DNA of 35,692 nt from assembly GCA_016722375.1 (NCBI GenBank), contig JADKJG010000014.1, positions 1 through 35,692 of the forward strand, given 5' to 3'. This document shows, piece after piece, positions 15,365-24,400 of the stretch (position 1 is the first letter of the stretch; each line of letters begins with the position of its first letter). Source of the DNA: Bacteroidota bacterium (GTDB lineage Bacteria; Bacteroidota; Bacteroidia; Chitinophagales; LD1). The notes below the pieces were generated by a model. The model saw nothing but the letters and a program-made list of their open reading frames with translations, did no database searches and was not told the origin of the DNA. The position numbers and the translations under genes are program-made.

Positions 15365-17667
15365 ACGAATCAGAAACAAGGGCAGAATTGATAGACCCCA
15401 AATTAAAGGCCTGCGGATGGGGCGTGGTAGAAGGGTCTAAAATCCTTCGGGAATATCATATCACGGCGGGCAAAATACAGACCGGTGGGGTGAGAGCAAA
15501 AAAGCTGACCGCCGATTATGTATTGGTTTATAAAGGCATCAAACTGGCTGTGGTAGAAGCCAAGAGCGATGAGGTAGAAGTAGGCGAAGGGGTGGCACAA
15601 GCCAAGCAATACGCAGAGAAACTAAAATTAGAAACCACATATAGCACCAACGGAAAAGAGATTTACAGCATCTGTATGAACACCGGTGAGGAAGGTTTGG
15701 TGGCTAATTACCTAAGTCCCGACGAACTGTGGAACAAAACCTTTGCCGGGCAAAATGAGTGGAGAGAAAAGTTAGCCGATGTTCCTTATGAAGATAAAAG
15801 CGGCACCTGGCAGCTTCGCTATTATCAGGAAATAGCGGTGCGCAACACCATTGAGGCTATTGCACAGGGCAAAGACCGCATTTTGTTAACCCTTGCCACC
15901 GGTACCGGTAAAACAGCCATTGCTTTTCAAATAGCATGGAAGTTGTTTCAAACCCGTTGGAACTTAAAGCGCGATGGCAGCCGCAGGCCACGTATCTTGT
16001 TTCTGGCCGATAGAAACATTTTAGCTGATCAGGCATATAATGCCTTTTCCTCTTTTCCTGAAGATGCGCTGGTGCGGATAAAGCCCAGCGAAATAAAAAA
16101 GAAAGGAGGTGTGCCGACCAACGGCAGCATCTTCTTCACCATTTTTCAAACCTTTATGAGTGGCACCGACAAAGAGGGGAAGCCGGCTCCCTATTTTGGC
16201 GACTATGCAAAAGACTATTTTGATTTCATCATTATAGATGAGTGCCATCGCGGAGGAGCAAATGATGAAAGCAACTGGCGGGGCATTTTAGAATATTTTG
16301 CTCCTGCGGTGCAATTGGGTTTGACCGCTACACCCAAGCGCAGAGATAATGTTGACACTTATAAATATTTCGGCGAACCGGTCTATATCTATTCATTGAA
16401 AGAAGGCATCAACGATGGATTCCTCACTCCGTTTAAGGTGAAGCGCATCAAAACAACGCTCGACGATTATATCTATACCAGCGACGACCAGATTATAGAA
16501 GGTGAAATTGAAGAAGGCAAGCTGTATGAAGAGAAAGACTTTAACCGCAGCATCGAGATAGTGGAAAGAGAAACCAAGCGGGTGCAGATATATTTGAAGG
16601 AGGCCAATCAGAAAGAAAAGGCAATCATCTTTTGTGCCAATCAGGGTCATGCGGCGCTGATTCGCGATTTGGTCAATCAATACAAACAAAGCAAAGATCC
16701 AAGCTATTGTGTGCGGGTGACCGCCAATGATGGCGAAATAGGCGAGCAATTCCTGCGCGAATTTCAGGATAATGAAAAGACCATCCCGACTATCCTCACT
16801 ACTTCTCAGAAACTAAGCACCGGGGTGGATGCAAGAAACATCCGCAACATTGTGTTGATGCGCCCGGTCAACTCCATGATAGAGTTTAAGCAAATTGTGG
16901 GGCGGGGAACCCGCTTGTTTGATGGCAAAGAGTTTTTCACCATCTATGATTATGTAGATGCCTATCATCACTTCGCTGACCCGGAATGGGATGGAGAACC
17001 TTTAGAACCAACTGGAGTTAATGAACCAAGAGTGCCATACGAACCCAAAGAGCCAAAGAAAGAAGGTGAAGGTGACGAGAAAGAAAGACCTAAGAAAATC
17101 AAAGTGAAACTCCGCGACGGCAAAGAGCGCGAGATACAATCTATGATTTCTACTTCGTTTTGGAGTGCAGATGGCCAACCGATTTCGGCAGAAGAATTTT
17201 TGAATAACTTGTTTGGCGAATTGCCTAAACTATTTAGAAGTGAAGATGAATTGCGGACTATTTGGAGCAATCCGATAACGCGAAAAATATTGTTGGAGAA
17301 ATTGGATGAAGCAGGTTTCCCTAAAAGCGATTTGTTGGTGGTGCAGCAATTGGTCAATATGGAGAAGAGCGATTTGTTTGATGTATTAGAGTATGTTTTC
17401 AACGGGAACTATAATGCCATGACCAGAGAGCAACGTGTGGCAGCATCGCAAGCCACCATCTTTGCCATACTGAACGCCAAACAAAAAGAGTTCATCGAAT
17501 TTGTATTGAGTAAGTATATAGAAACAGGAGTTGAAGAACTGGACCAAGAGAAACTACCTATTTTGCTTACGAACAAATATCAATCGTTGGAAGACGCTAA
17601 AGATATTCTGGGAGATGCAGGAAACATCAGTAGACTGTTTATAGAATTTTCAACAGCATTTGTATAA
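15361..17667 (+). CDS. hsdR: type I restriction endonuclease subunit R
   Basis: The 768-residue protein cuts unmodified DNA after ATP-driven translocation. The N-terminal nuclease has the PD-(D/E)xK residues Asp52 and Glu66-x-Lys68 (ADYVLVYKGIKLAVVEAKS). The superfamily 2 motor has Walker A TGTGKT at residues 180-185, DECH at 293-296, LTATPKR, and a helicase C-terminal half with TTSQKLSTGVDARN and QIVGRGTR. A C-terminal EcoEI-type domain follows (about 600-768). Length and motifs are intact. The start overlaps the RAYT stop by four bases, so it depends on translation through the transposase. With hsdM and hsdS apparently damaged, HsdR alone should not restrict DNA. Confidence 0.92.
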   Translation: MNESETRAELIDPKLKACGWGVVEGSKILREYHITAGKIQTGGVRAKKLTADYVLVYKGIKLAVVEAKSDEVEVGEGVAQAKQYAEKLKLETTYSTNGKEIYSICMNTGEEGLVANYLSPDELWNKTFAGQNEWREKLADVPYEDKSGTWQLRYYQEIAVRNTIEAIAQGKDRILLTLATGTGKTAIAFQIAWKLFQTRWNLKRDGSRRPRILFLADRNILADQAYNAFSSFPEDALVRIKPSEIKKKGGVPTNGSIFFTIFQTFMSGTDKEGKPAPYFGDYAKDYFDFIIIDECHRGGANDESNWRGILEYFAPAVQLGLTATPKRRDNVDTYKYFGEPVYIYSLKEGINDGFLTPFKVKRIKTTLDDYIYTSDDQIIEGEIEEGKLYEEKDFNRSIEIVERETKRVQIYLKEANQKEKAIIFCANQGHAALIRDLVNQYKQSKDPSYCVRVTANDGEIGEQFLREFQDNEKTIPTILTTSQKLSTGVDARNIRNIVLMRPVNSMIEFKQIVGRGTRLFDGKEFFTIYDYVDAYHHFADPEWDGEPLEPTGVNEPRVPYEPKEPKKEGEGDEKERPKKIKVKLRDGKEREIQSMISTSFWSADGQPISAEEFLNNLFGELPKLFRSEDELRTIWSNPITRKILLEKLDEAGFPKSDLLVVQQLVNMEKSDLFDVLEYVFNGNYNAMTREQRVAASQATIFAILNAKQKEFIEFVLSKYIETGVEELDQEKLPILLTNKYQSLEDAKDILGDAGNISRLFIEFSTAFV

Positions 17668-17860
17668 ACAGAAAGCAGCGTAAGGAGAGGATAGAGAATA
17701 CAGGATTCTTTCAGAATGACAAAAAATCTGGGCGGGATTCTTTACTGAATGACGAAGACGGTGCTTTCCAATTTATGCAATGTCTCTATTTACATCTTAC
17801 CACATTGAATTGCAGTGTTTTAGCGTGGCGTAAGCCTTGTGTTGGTAGTATCTTTGTGAC
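17668..17860. other. spacer with two copies of a GATTCTTT-GAATGAC repeat
   Basis: GGATTCTTTCAGAATGAC (about 17703-17720) and GGATTCTTTACTGAATGAC (about 17737-17755) are near copies. The first forms an ATTCT-TTC-AGAAT hairpin. A related word, GATTCATTCAGAATGGC, lies at about 19963-19980 after the Fic gene. Probably a dispersed REP-like element. Confidence 0.45.
17849..17856 (+). promoter_or_regulatory. candidate -7 element TATCTTTG
   Basis: It matches the Bacteroidota consensus TAnnTTTG exactly and ends 4 bases before the ATG at 17861, so the transcript would be nearly leaderless. No good TTTG -33 element is seen at the usual distance. Confidence 0.4.
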
Positions 17861-18544
17861 ATGAAAACACAACAAAAAAATGACGTGAGCGCAATGCGTA
17901 GCGTCGGAGGGCAGTTAGCTGCCTTTATTATGTCCTTTATTGTGAAAATTGGCTTTTTGAAGCTGACGGTAGAACAGAAAATTGTGAGAGCCCGTGCGGT
18001 ATTAGCCGCCATGACCGGTAATCCGAATTTCACCACACCATCTCCCACACTGGCCGATGTGACCACCGCAGTTGATGCGCTGGAACTGGCACAGCAAAAC
18101 CTGCCCGGTGGCCCAGATGAAACGGAGATTCGTGACATCCGCGAGCAAGAACTGGATGTGCTGATGTCGAACCTACAGATATATGTGGAGGGCGAGGCAC
18201 AGGGAAATCCAGAAATTGTTTTGAGTTCGGGAATGGAGACTCGCAATGCTCAAAGCCCTATCGGAATTCTGTTGGCTCCTGAAACGGCCATAGCTAAACA
18301 GGGTGCGGATGAAGGCTCGGTGAAGCTGAAATGGAAGTCGGTGAAGAAGAACTCAGGCTACCGTGTTGAAGGCAGCACCGATCCACTTTTAGGCTGGCCG
18401 ATGGTGTATCAGGCGGAAAAGGCTTCGCTCAAGGTCTTTGATCTTGTGCCAGGCACCAAGTACTACTTTCGGGTAGCTACCTTGAGCCGCTATGGATACG
18501 AAGGCTTTAGTCCGGTAGTAACTATCCGTGTCGCCTTGCCGTAG
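17861..18544 (+). CDS. fibronectin type III domain protein
   Basis: The 227-residue protein has an N-terminal helical part (about residues 1-125; LTVEQKIVRARAVLAAMTG, LELAQQNLPGG) and a C-terminal FN3 domain (about 140-227). The FN3 domain shows the pattern VKLKWKSVKKNSGYRVEGS, VFDLVPGTKYYFRVATLSRYGYEGFSPVVTI. There is no clear signal peptide; a weak hydrophobic stretch AAFIMSFIVKIGFL lies at about 20-33. Similar short FN3 proteins are found in Bacteroidota without a known role. It is likely transcribed alone: a candidate promoter lies directly in front and a strong terminator 120 bp after it. Confidence 0.7.
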   Translation: MKTQQKNDVSAMRSVGGQLAAFIMSFIVKIGFLKLTVEQKIVRARAVLAAMTGNPNFTTPSPTLADVTTAVDALELAQQNLPGGPDETEIRDIREQELDVLMSNLQIYVEGEAQGNPEIVLSSGMETRNAQSPIGILLAPETAIAKQGADEGSVKLKWKSVKKNSGYRVEGSTDPLLGWPMVYQAEKASLKVFDLVPGTKYYFRVATLSRYGYEGFSPVVTIRVALP

Positions 18545-18572
18545 GGTTAAACTGATACAGGTTTATAGTACG

Positions 18573-18654
18573 CCTCTTAGGAAAATCAGGTTTATTAAAA
18601 TCCTCCCTCTACACTCCCTCCAGCGGGAGATAATTGGATGATTTTCCAAAGAGG
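18573..18654. repeat. inverted repeat and left copy of the flanking direct repeat
   Basis: CCTCTTAGGAAAATCA (18573-18588) pairs with TGATTTTCCAAAGAGG (18639-18654) at 15 of 16 positions. Inside is a smaller hairpin, CTCCC-N6-GGGAG. The left part, to about 18628, is similar to 20028-20080 on the far side of the XRE-Fic pair (shared words CTCTT, AAAATCAG, CCTCCCTCT and CAC). Confidence 0.6.
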
Positions 18655-18666
18655 TCTAATTTTCAG

Positions 18667-18694
18667 GCGCTTCCGAAAGGAGGCGCTTTTTTTT
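18667..18694 (+). terminator. rho-independent terminator
   Basis: GCGCTTCC-GAAA-GGAGGCGC forms an 8-bp stem (one G-T pair) with a GAAA tetraloop, followed by eight T. It ends transcription from the FN3 gene and insulates the XRE-Fic pair. Confidence 0.88.
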
Positions 18695-18704
18695 AGCTAT
18701 AGCA

Positions 18705-18733
18705 GGTTTGGCAAATTCAGAATTTGTCAAACC
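18705..18733. repeat. inverted repeat GGTTTGGCAAATT / AATTTGTCAAACC
   Basis: The two 13-bp arms match at 12 positions around a 3-bp centre. The core TTTGNCAAA..TTTGTCAAA recurs in the inverted repeat at 20082-20112 on the other side of the gene pair. Confidence 0.6.
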
Positions 18734-18755
18734 TTAGCTTTTAGCAATTGCTTGC

Positions 18756-18874
18756 TGTCAGGATATACCCTTACAAAGGTTTCTATTTTGTCAGGCTTAA
18801 CCCTTACTTATCATTTGTTTTTGTCAGGTTTAAGCCTTACATTTGACACAAATTTGTCAGGTAATACCTTTACA
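18756..18874 (+). promoter_or_regulatory. four operator-like boxes at exact 33-bp spacing
   Basis: The boxes at 18756, 18789, 18822 and 18855 follow the pattern TGTCAGG-N6-CC(T/C)TTACA. The half sites TGTCAGG and CCTTACA are inverted repeats with one mismatch, as expected for a dimeric XRE repressor. The last box ends 2 bp before the ATG of the XRE gene, so binding would block its transcription and translation start. Autoregulation by the XRE protein is inferred. Confidence 0.65.
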
Positions 18875-18876
18875 AG

Positions 18877-19335
18877 ATGAACAAAAAAAATCTGCTGATA
18901 CAGCAATTAAACAGGAAAATGGCTGCCTATGCTTCACTGAAGCAGGTGGCCGCACCTCCCACCGGTTGGATAAAAGCCATCCGCAATGCCCTTGGTATGT
19001 CCTTGCAACAGTTAGGGAATAAACTTTCCATCACCAAGCAAAGCGTTCAGGAAATTGAGCAACGGGAAAAAGATGGTTCCATTACTATCAAGTCGCTGAA
19101 AGAAGTGGCAAGAGTAATGGACATGCAATTGGTGTATGGTTTCGTTCCCAATGACGGTTCTCTCGATGCACTTATTGACCGAAAGGCAAAAGACCTTGCC
19201 AAACAAATTGTAATGCGAAGTTCCCAGACTATGAAACTGGAAGACCAGGAAAACTCGAACCAACGGATTGAAAATGCCATTGAGGAAAGAGCAAGCGCCA
19301 TCAAAAATGAAATGCCTAAAACCTTATGGGATTAG
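18877..19335 (+). CDS. XRE-family regulator, mobile mystery protein A
   Basis: The 152-residue protein has a helix-turn-helix at about residues 27-82 (WIKAIRNALGMSLQQLGNKLSITKQSVQEIEQREK), followed by a helical tail. Sequence and gene order match the family known as mobile mystery protein A, which nearly always precedes a Fic-domain partner in mobile regions. It probably acts as antitoxin or repressor. Four palindromic boxes lie directly in front of its ATG. Its last 10 bases overlap the start of the Fic gene, which implies coupled translation. Confidence 0.85.
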   Translation: MNKKNLLIQQLNRKMAAYASLKQVAAPPTGWIKAIRNALGMSLQQLGNKLSITKQSVQEIEQREKDGSITIKSLKEVARVMDMQLVYGFVPNDGSLDALIDRKAKDLAKQIVMRSSQTMKLEDQENSNQRIENAIEERASAIKNEMPKTLWD

Positions 19336-19922
19336 AACTGGAATACATTGAAGGACAAACTCCCTTAGACGAAGATGAAAAAGAAGGGCTGCTTATTCCT
19401 TCCATTGCAACCCGAGGCGAACTCGATGAATTTGAACAGCAAAATATAGAACAAGCGGTTGAATGGTCTTTGAAGCGTTCATTTAAACAGCATGAAGTTT
19501 TTACTGAACCACTCATTAAAGCGGTTCACAAAAAGATGTATGGCGGCGTGTGGGGGTGGGCTGGTGCGTTCAGAAAAACAAATAAGAATATCGGAGTGGA
19601 CAAGAGCCAGATTCCGCTTGAGTTAAAAAATCTGTTAGATGATTCGGTATTTTGGATCACTAACAAAGTGTATGAACCGGATGAACTAACTGTTCGCTTC
19701 AAACATCGTCTGGTAAGCATCCATTGTTTTCCAAATGGCAATGGAAGGCACAGTCGTTTAATGGCAGATATTGTCATTGAAAAAATCTTCAAACTGCCTG
19801 TTTTCACTTGGGGCGCAGGTGACCTTGTTCATTCTGGCGAAGTAAGAAAGAAATATCTCGATGGAATTAAAACAGCCGACCAAGGAGATTACAAATCACT
19901 TATTGCTTTTGCGAGGGCGTGA
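19326..19922 (+). CDS. Fic-domain protein, mobile mystery protein B
   Basis: The 198-residue protein carries the Fic core HCFPNGNGRHSRL at about residues 137-149. This keeps the His, the Gly-Asn-Gly-Arg anion loop and the final Arg of the family; Asn replaces the usual acidic residue before GNGR, a change also seen in mobile mystery B members (from memory). Fic enzymes transfer AMP or a related group from a nucleotide to a target protein. An N-terminal helical part (about 1-60) precedes the domain; no clear inhibitory (S/T)xxxE(G/N) helix was recognised. Together with the XRE gene it looks like a toxin-antitoxin-like module. Target and activity are unknown. Confidence 0.85.
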   Translation: MGLELEYIEGQTPLDEDEKEGLLIPSIATRGELDEFEQQNIEQAVEWSLKRSFKQHEVFTEPLIKAVHKKMYGGVWGWAGAFRKTNKNIGVDKSQIPLELKNLLDDSVFWITNKVYEPDELTVRFKHRLVSIHCFPNGNGRHSRLMADIVIEKIFKLPVFTWGAGDLVHSGEVRKKYLDGIKTADQGDYKSLIAFARA

Positions 19923-20027
19923 AAAAAATAATAAGCGGAACTGAACACCTTGCTTGAATTTAGATTCATTCAGAATGGCGAAACCCAAGTGTTTAGCTTC
20001 CCCATCCTCCCTTTTAATTCAAATAAT

Positions 20028-20080
20028 CTCTTCAGAAAATCAGTTTTGTTTTAATGACCTCCCTCTGCACGCTCTTCAGT
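20028..20080. repeat. right copy of the flanking direct repeat
   Basis: CTCTTCAGAAAATCAG followed by CCTCCCTCTGCAC aligns with 18574-18628 in the same orientation with a 2-base gap, at roughly 75-80 percent by eye. Together the two copies bracket the XRE-Fic pair (about 1.45 kb apart). Confidence 0.5.
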
Positions 20081-20081
20081 A

Positions 20082-20112
20082 GATTTGACAACTTTTTAAA
20101 AATTGTCAAATC
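20082..20112. terminator. perfect inverted repeat between convergent genes
   Basis: GATTTGACAA (20082-20091) and TTGTCAAATC (20103-20112) form a perfect 10-bp stem. It abuts the stop codon of the minus-strand TolC gene and follows the Fic gene. It may act as a terminator, though no long T run follows on either strand. Its core also resembles the repeat at 18705-18733. Confidence 0.45.
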
Positions 20113-21414
20113 TTATTTCACCAAAGCCCCTTGCAAGCGCATCAATTCTGTTTCAGCTACTTTGGTGTTGAAGCGGGCATTGACCAAGCGTGTTCGGGCA
20201 TCTTCATAACTGTTTTGTGCTTCGCGCAGTTCGATGGCGGTGGATTGTGCAAGCCGGAAGCGCTCTAAAGCAATTTTGACATTTTCATCGGCTAACACAA
20301 TATTATCTTCTTCAAGTTTTAATATTTCTTTGGTTGTTTCAAAATCTCTTAACACCTTGTAGAAATTGAGCTTGGTCTGAATTTTAGCCTTCTCTAAAGC
20401 AAATTGGCTGTTGAGTATTTGGATGCCAGCTATCTTGTATTGATGAATGGTATTTAATCCATTGAACAAAGGAACTGCCAAGGTGAATCCACCGCTTAGC
20501 CCATAGGTTTGATTGTATAAAGAAAAGCCTGCCGAACTTTGCGAACGGGTGAAGGCATAGGCCCCATTGACATTCAGGTTGGGAAGGAATTGAGCAAACA
20601 CTTCCTTTTTGGAAAACCGAGCTATCTCTATATTTTTTGAAGCCGCCAACAACTGGAAATTTTTAGACTCCAGTTCGTTAGAAGAATTAAGATTTGTATC
20701 GTAGTTGATCGGGATAGAATCAGCAGTAATAAATTCTGTCTCTGCAGCACGAGCCAGAATGCGATTGAGCTCTGCTTTTTTCTGCTCAATTACTTTGTTC
20801 TGGTTCAACAAGCCGCTCTTCTGTTCATTCAAATCTACCTTGGCCTGTAGCCAATCCACCTTGGAAGAGGAGCCTACGCGAAATCGGGTTTCTGCCACTT
20901 TCACTCGCTCTTCAGAAATCTTGATGGCCTCGTTCAATGCTTTTAATTGCTGGTTGGCACTGACCACATCATAGTAGGCATTGATGGTTTGAGCAACTAT
21001 AGTTTGCAAGGTGTCTTTGTAGTTCAACTCACCAATCTCTGCCAGGCGTTTCAGCTTAGATTTGGTGGCGAACATTTTAAGTCCGTCAAAAAGAGTCCAG
21101 CTAATGTTCAGAGCCGGATTGAGATTGTTGCCGCTCACATTTTTTTGATCTACCAACAAACCACTCGAAAACTTTTGATTGAGGTTGTTCAGTGAAGCGT
21201 TGTCCGTTACCGTGATATTTGCACGGGGCAACATGCCTGCGTTTCCGATGTTGTTATTTATAGAAGAGATTTCTTCTCTGTTCTTTGCAATTTGAATGTC
21301 GTAGTTATTTTTTAATGAAACTGCGATGGCTTGCTCCACTGTGAGCAGATCTTGAGCAAATACCTGACCGGTAATTAGGAGTAATAAAAGAAGGAAGCCT
21401 GACCTAATAACCAT
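20113..21414 (-). CDS. TolC-family outer membrane efflux protein
   Basis: The 433-residue product starts MVIRSGFLLLLLLITGQVFAQ, a clear signal peptide. It has the duplicated helical OEP domains of TolC proteins (TVEQAIAVSLKNNYDIQIAKN, AETRFRVGSSSKVDWLQAKVDLNEQK in the first half; LALEKAK-type helices and ALERFRLAQSTAIELREAQNSYEDA in the second). It forms the outer-membrane channel for the adjacent RND pump. I chose ATG 21414, directly before the signal peptide, over an upstream in-frame ATG at 21462 lying inside the pump gene. It overlaps the pump gene by 11 bp and is the last gene of the operon. Confidence 0.92.
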   Translation of the reverse strand: MVIRSGFLLLLLLITGQVFAQDLLTVEQAIAVSLKNNYDIQIAKNREEISSINNNIGNAGMLPRANITVTDNASLNNLNQKFSSGLLVDQKNVSGNNLNPALNISWTLFDGLKMFATKSKLKRLAEIGELNYKDTLQTIVAQTINAYYDVVSANQQLKALNEAIKISEERVKVAETRFRVGSSSKVDWLQAKVDLNEQKSGLLNQNKVIEQKKAELNRILARAAETEFITADSIPINYDTNLNSSNELESKNFQLLAASKNIEIARFSKKEVFAQFLPNLNVNGAYAFTRSQSSAGFSLYNQTYGLSGGFTLAVPLFNGLNTIHQYKIAGIQILNSQFALEKAKIQTKLNFYKVLRDFETTKEILKLEEDNIVLADENVKIALERFRLAQSTAIELREAQNSYEDARTRLVNARFNTKVAETELMRLQGALVK

Positions 21415-24400
21415 GCGACTTTTTAGTTCTGGACATATAAGAATACATAGCCGGGATGACATACAAAGTGAGAATCAGCGAAAACATGATTCCTCCAATA
21501 ACCACAATGCCAAGTGGTATTCTGCTCTGTGCCCCTGAACCTAAAGCTAAGGCTATAGGAAGAGCGCCAAGCGATGTAGCGAGGCTCGTCATTAATATAG
21601 GCCGCAGACGAAGGGCTGATGCATCAATCACAGCAGATATTTTATCTTCTCCGGCTTTGCGTTTCTGGTTGGCGAATTCAACAATCAAAATACCGTTTTT
21701 GGTTACTAACCCAATCAACATGATAATGCCGATTTCGGAAAATATATTGATGGTCTGGTTAAACATCCAAAGACTGAGCAGGGCACCTGCAAGAGCCAGT
21801 GGCACTGTAAACATAATAATGAACGGATCTATAAAACTTTCAAACTGGGCAGCGAGGATGAGGAAAATGAGAATTAAAGCAAGAATAAAAGCGAAAGAAG
21901 TATTGGAGGAGCTTTCATCAAAATCGCGAGAAGGGCCTGATAGCGCGGTGCTGAAAGAGGCATCTAAAGTACTGTCTGCTATGGTGCGCATTTCTGCAAT
22001 ACCGTCACCGAGTGCCTGTCCGGGTGCTAAACCGGCAGATACAGTAGCTGATTTATAACGATTGTAGTGATACAGTTGTGGTGGATTGCTCTGCTCTTCA
22101 ACTTTAACAAGATTGTCCAACTGTATTAACTGTCCTCTATTATTTCTGACAAAAAGAGAAGCAAGGTCAAGAGGCTTATCCCGATTGCTGCGTTCTACTT
22201 GGGCAATAACTTGATATTGCTTTCCGTTCATAATAAAATAGCCCAACCTTCCGGCACTGAAAGCTAATTGAAGAGTTCTGGAAATATCCATAACCGATAC
22301 CCCCAACTCAGCCGCCTTCAAACGGTCAATGATCACTTGCAATTCGGGTTTATTGAACTTCAGATTGACATCCACCCCTTGAAACACGCTGCTTTTGTTG
22401 GCCCTATCTAAAAACAAGGGCAGTTTTTCTTTCAACTTATCTATATCGGTGGTTTGTATCACGAACTGCACCGGTAAAGAAGTTCTCGCGGCAAGACCTA
22501 CCGAAATAGTTTGTTCTTGAATGGCAAATACTTTTCCCTCATTAAATTTAGAAACAGATTTGTTAAGAGCACCCACAATCTGTTGCTGTGAGCGCACTCT
22601 ATCTTTCGGGTTGGTTAATGCCACCCGCATAAAAGCAATATTCACTGCACCACTTCCTGAAAAGCCGGGTGCTACGATACTCAGAAGGACTTTTTTTTCA
22701 GGAACAGAATCCATAATAAAAGCAGTCAGTTTATCTACGTACTGCGACATGTAATCATACGAGGTTCCTTCGGGTGCGGTAATGCTCATTCTGAAAAGGC
22801 TTCGGTCTTCAAGGGGTGCTAATTCTGTTTGTAGTATCTTTCCAAAAAGGACAATCAGTCCGAAACACACAGCGATAACAGGGAAAGCCATCCATCTCTT
22901 TTTCATGAATGCCTGCAAGGAACTTCTGTATGAGCGATCTACCCATTCAAAAAATGGTTCGGTCATTAGATAGAACTTTCCATGTGAAGAGTCTTTGGTT
23001 GTGAGCAGTACATTCAGTACCGGTGTGAGCGTCAGCGAAACAAATGCTGAAATCAATACGGCCCCTGCCAGCACAATACCAAATTCGCGAAAGAGACTGC
23101 CGACGAAGCCCTGTAAGAAGATAATAGGGATGAAAACCACCGCCAGCGTAATAGAGGTAGCGATGACCGCAAAAAAGATTTCGTTTGCTCCTTCCTCCGC
23201 CGCTTGGTGTTTATTCAATCCTTTTTCAAGTTTCTTAAAAATATTTTCAGTCACAACGATACCGTCATCCACCACAAGGCCAGTGGCAAGGACAATAGCC
23301 AGCAGCGTAAGAATATTAATACTGAAACCGGCGAGATACATAATGAAGAAGGCGCCAATCAGCGAAACCGGTATATCAATGAGCGGTCGAAGGGCAATCA
23401 GCCAGTTTCGGAAGAACAGATAAATGATAAGTACGACCAACAGAAATGCAATGCCGAGGGTTTCTACTACTTCTTCAATTGACCTCTTGACAAACAGAGT
23501 GGAGTCCAAAGCAATATCCACTTTGATGTCATCTGGCAAGTCTTTCTTAATATCCTCATAGCGTTTATAGAACTCCTTTGAAATTTCCAGATAATTTGAG
23601 CCGGGCTGAGGCACTAATGCCAACGCTACCATCGGTATTCCCGATTCCTTCAGAACAGACTCTTCATTCTCGGGACCCAACACTGCATATCCTATATCTT
23701 TCAACTGGATAACCTGATTGTCTGTAGCTTTGATAATCAGATTATTGAAATCGTCTTCGGTGGTCATTCGTCCGAACGTTCTTACAATCAATTCCGTAGC
23801 ACTTCCATAAATTTTCCCTCCTGGCAAGTCCACATTTTCCCGGGCCAAAGCATTTTCAACATCATTAAACGCTAACTCCTTCGCGGCTAATTTCATGGGG
23901 TCTATCCAAAGACGCATGGAATATTTTCTTTGCCCCCATATTTGTACTCCGCTGACCCCGGGAATAGTTTGAAGTCTGTCTAATAGTACGTTTTCAGCAT
24001 AATCGCTTAGCTGTGTGACATTGCGCGTATCGCTCTGCACCGTCATCGAAATGATGGCGTCTGAATTAGCATCAGCCTTGGTTACTACCGGTGGAGCATC
24101 AATATCCTGTGGCAGTTGTCTTGCCGCTTGCGAAACTTTGTCTCGCACATCGTTGGCAGCAGCTTCGAGACTATAGCCCACATTAAATTCAACGGTGATG
24201 ACGCTGGATCCCAAATTACTCGCCGAAGATATAGTACGAATGCCGGGCACTCCATTAATGGCTTTCTCTAAAGGTTCAGTAATTTGCGATTCTATAACAT
24301 CCGCATTGGCTCCCGTATAGCTGGTACGAACCGTAATGGTTGGTGGATCAATAGATGGATACTCCCGAACACCCAGAAACTTAAATCCGATCAGTCCGAA

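Larger units (their letters stand above)
18545..18876. other. regulatory intergenic region before the XRE-Fic pair
   Basis: The 332 bases hold, in order: an 82-bp inverted repeat that is also one copy of a direct repeat, a rho-independent terminator, a second inverted repeat, and four operator-like boxes. Each is listed separately. There is no coding potential that I trust. Confidence 0.65.

Noticed and set aside
18756..18874. CRISPR-like repeat (four 20-bp repeats, 13-bp gaps)
   Set aside because: Gaps are too short for spacers; the palindromic halves and the position before an XRE gene fit operators better.
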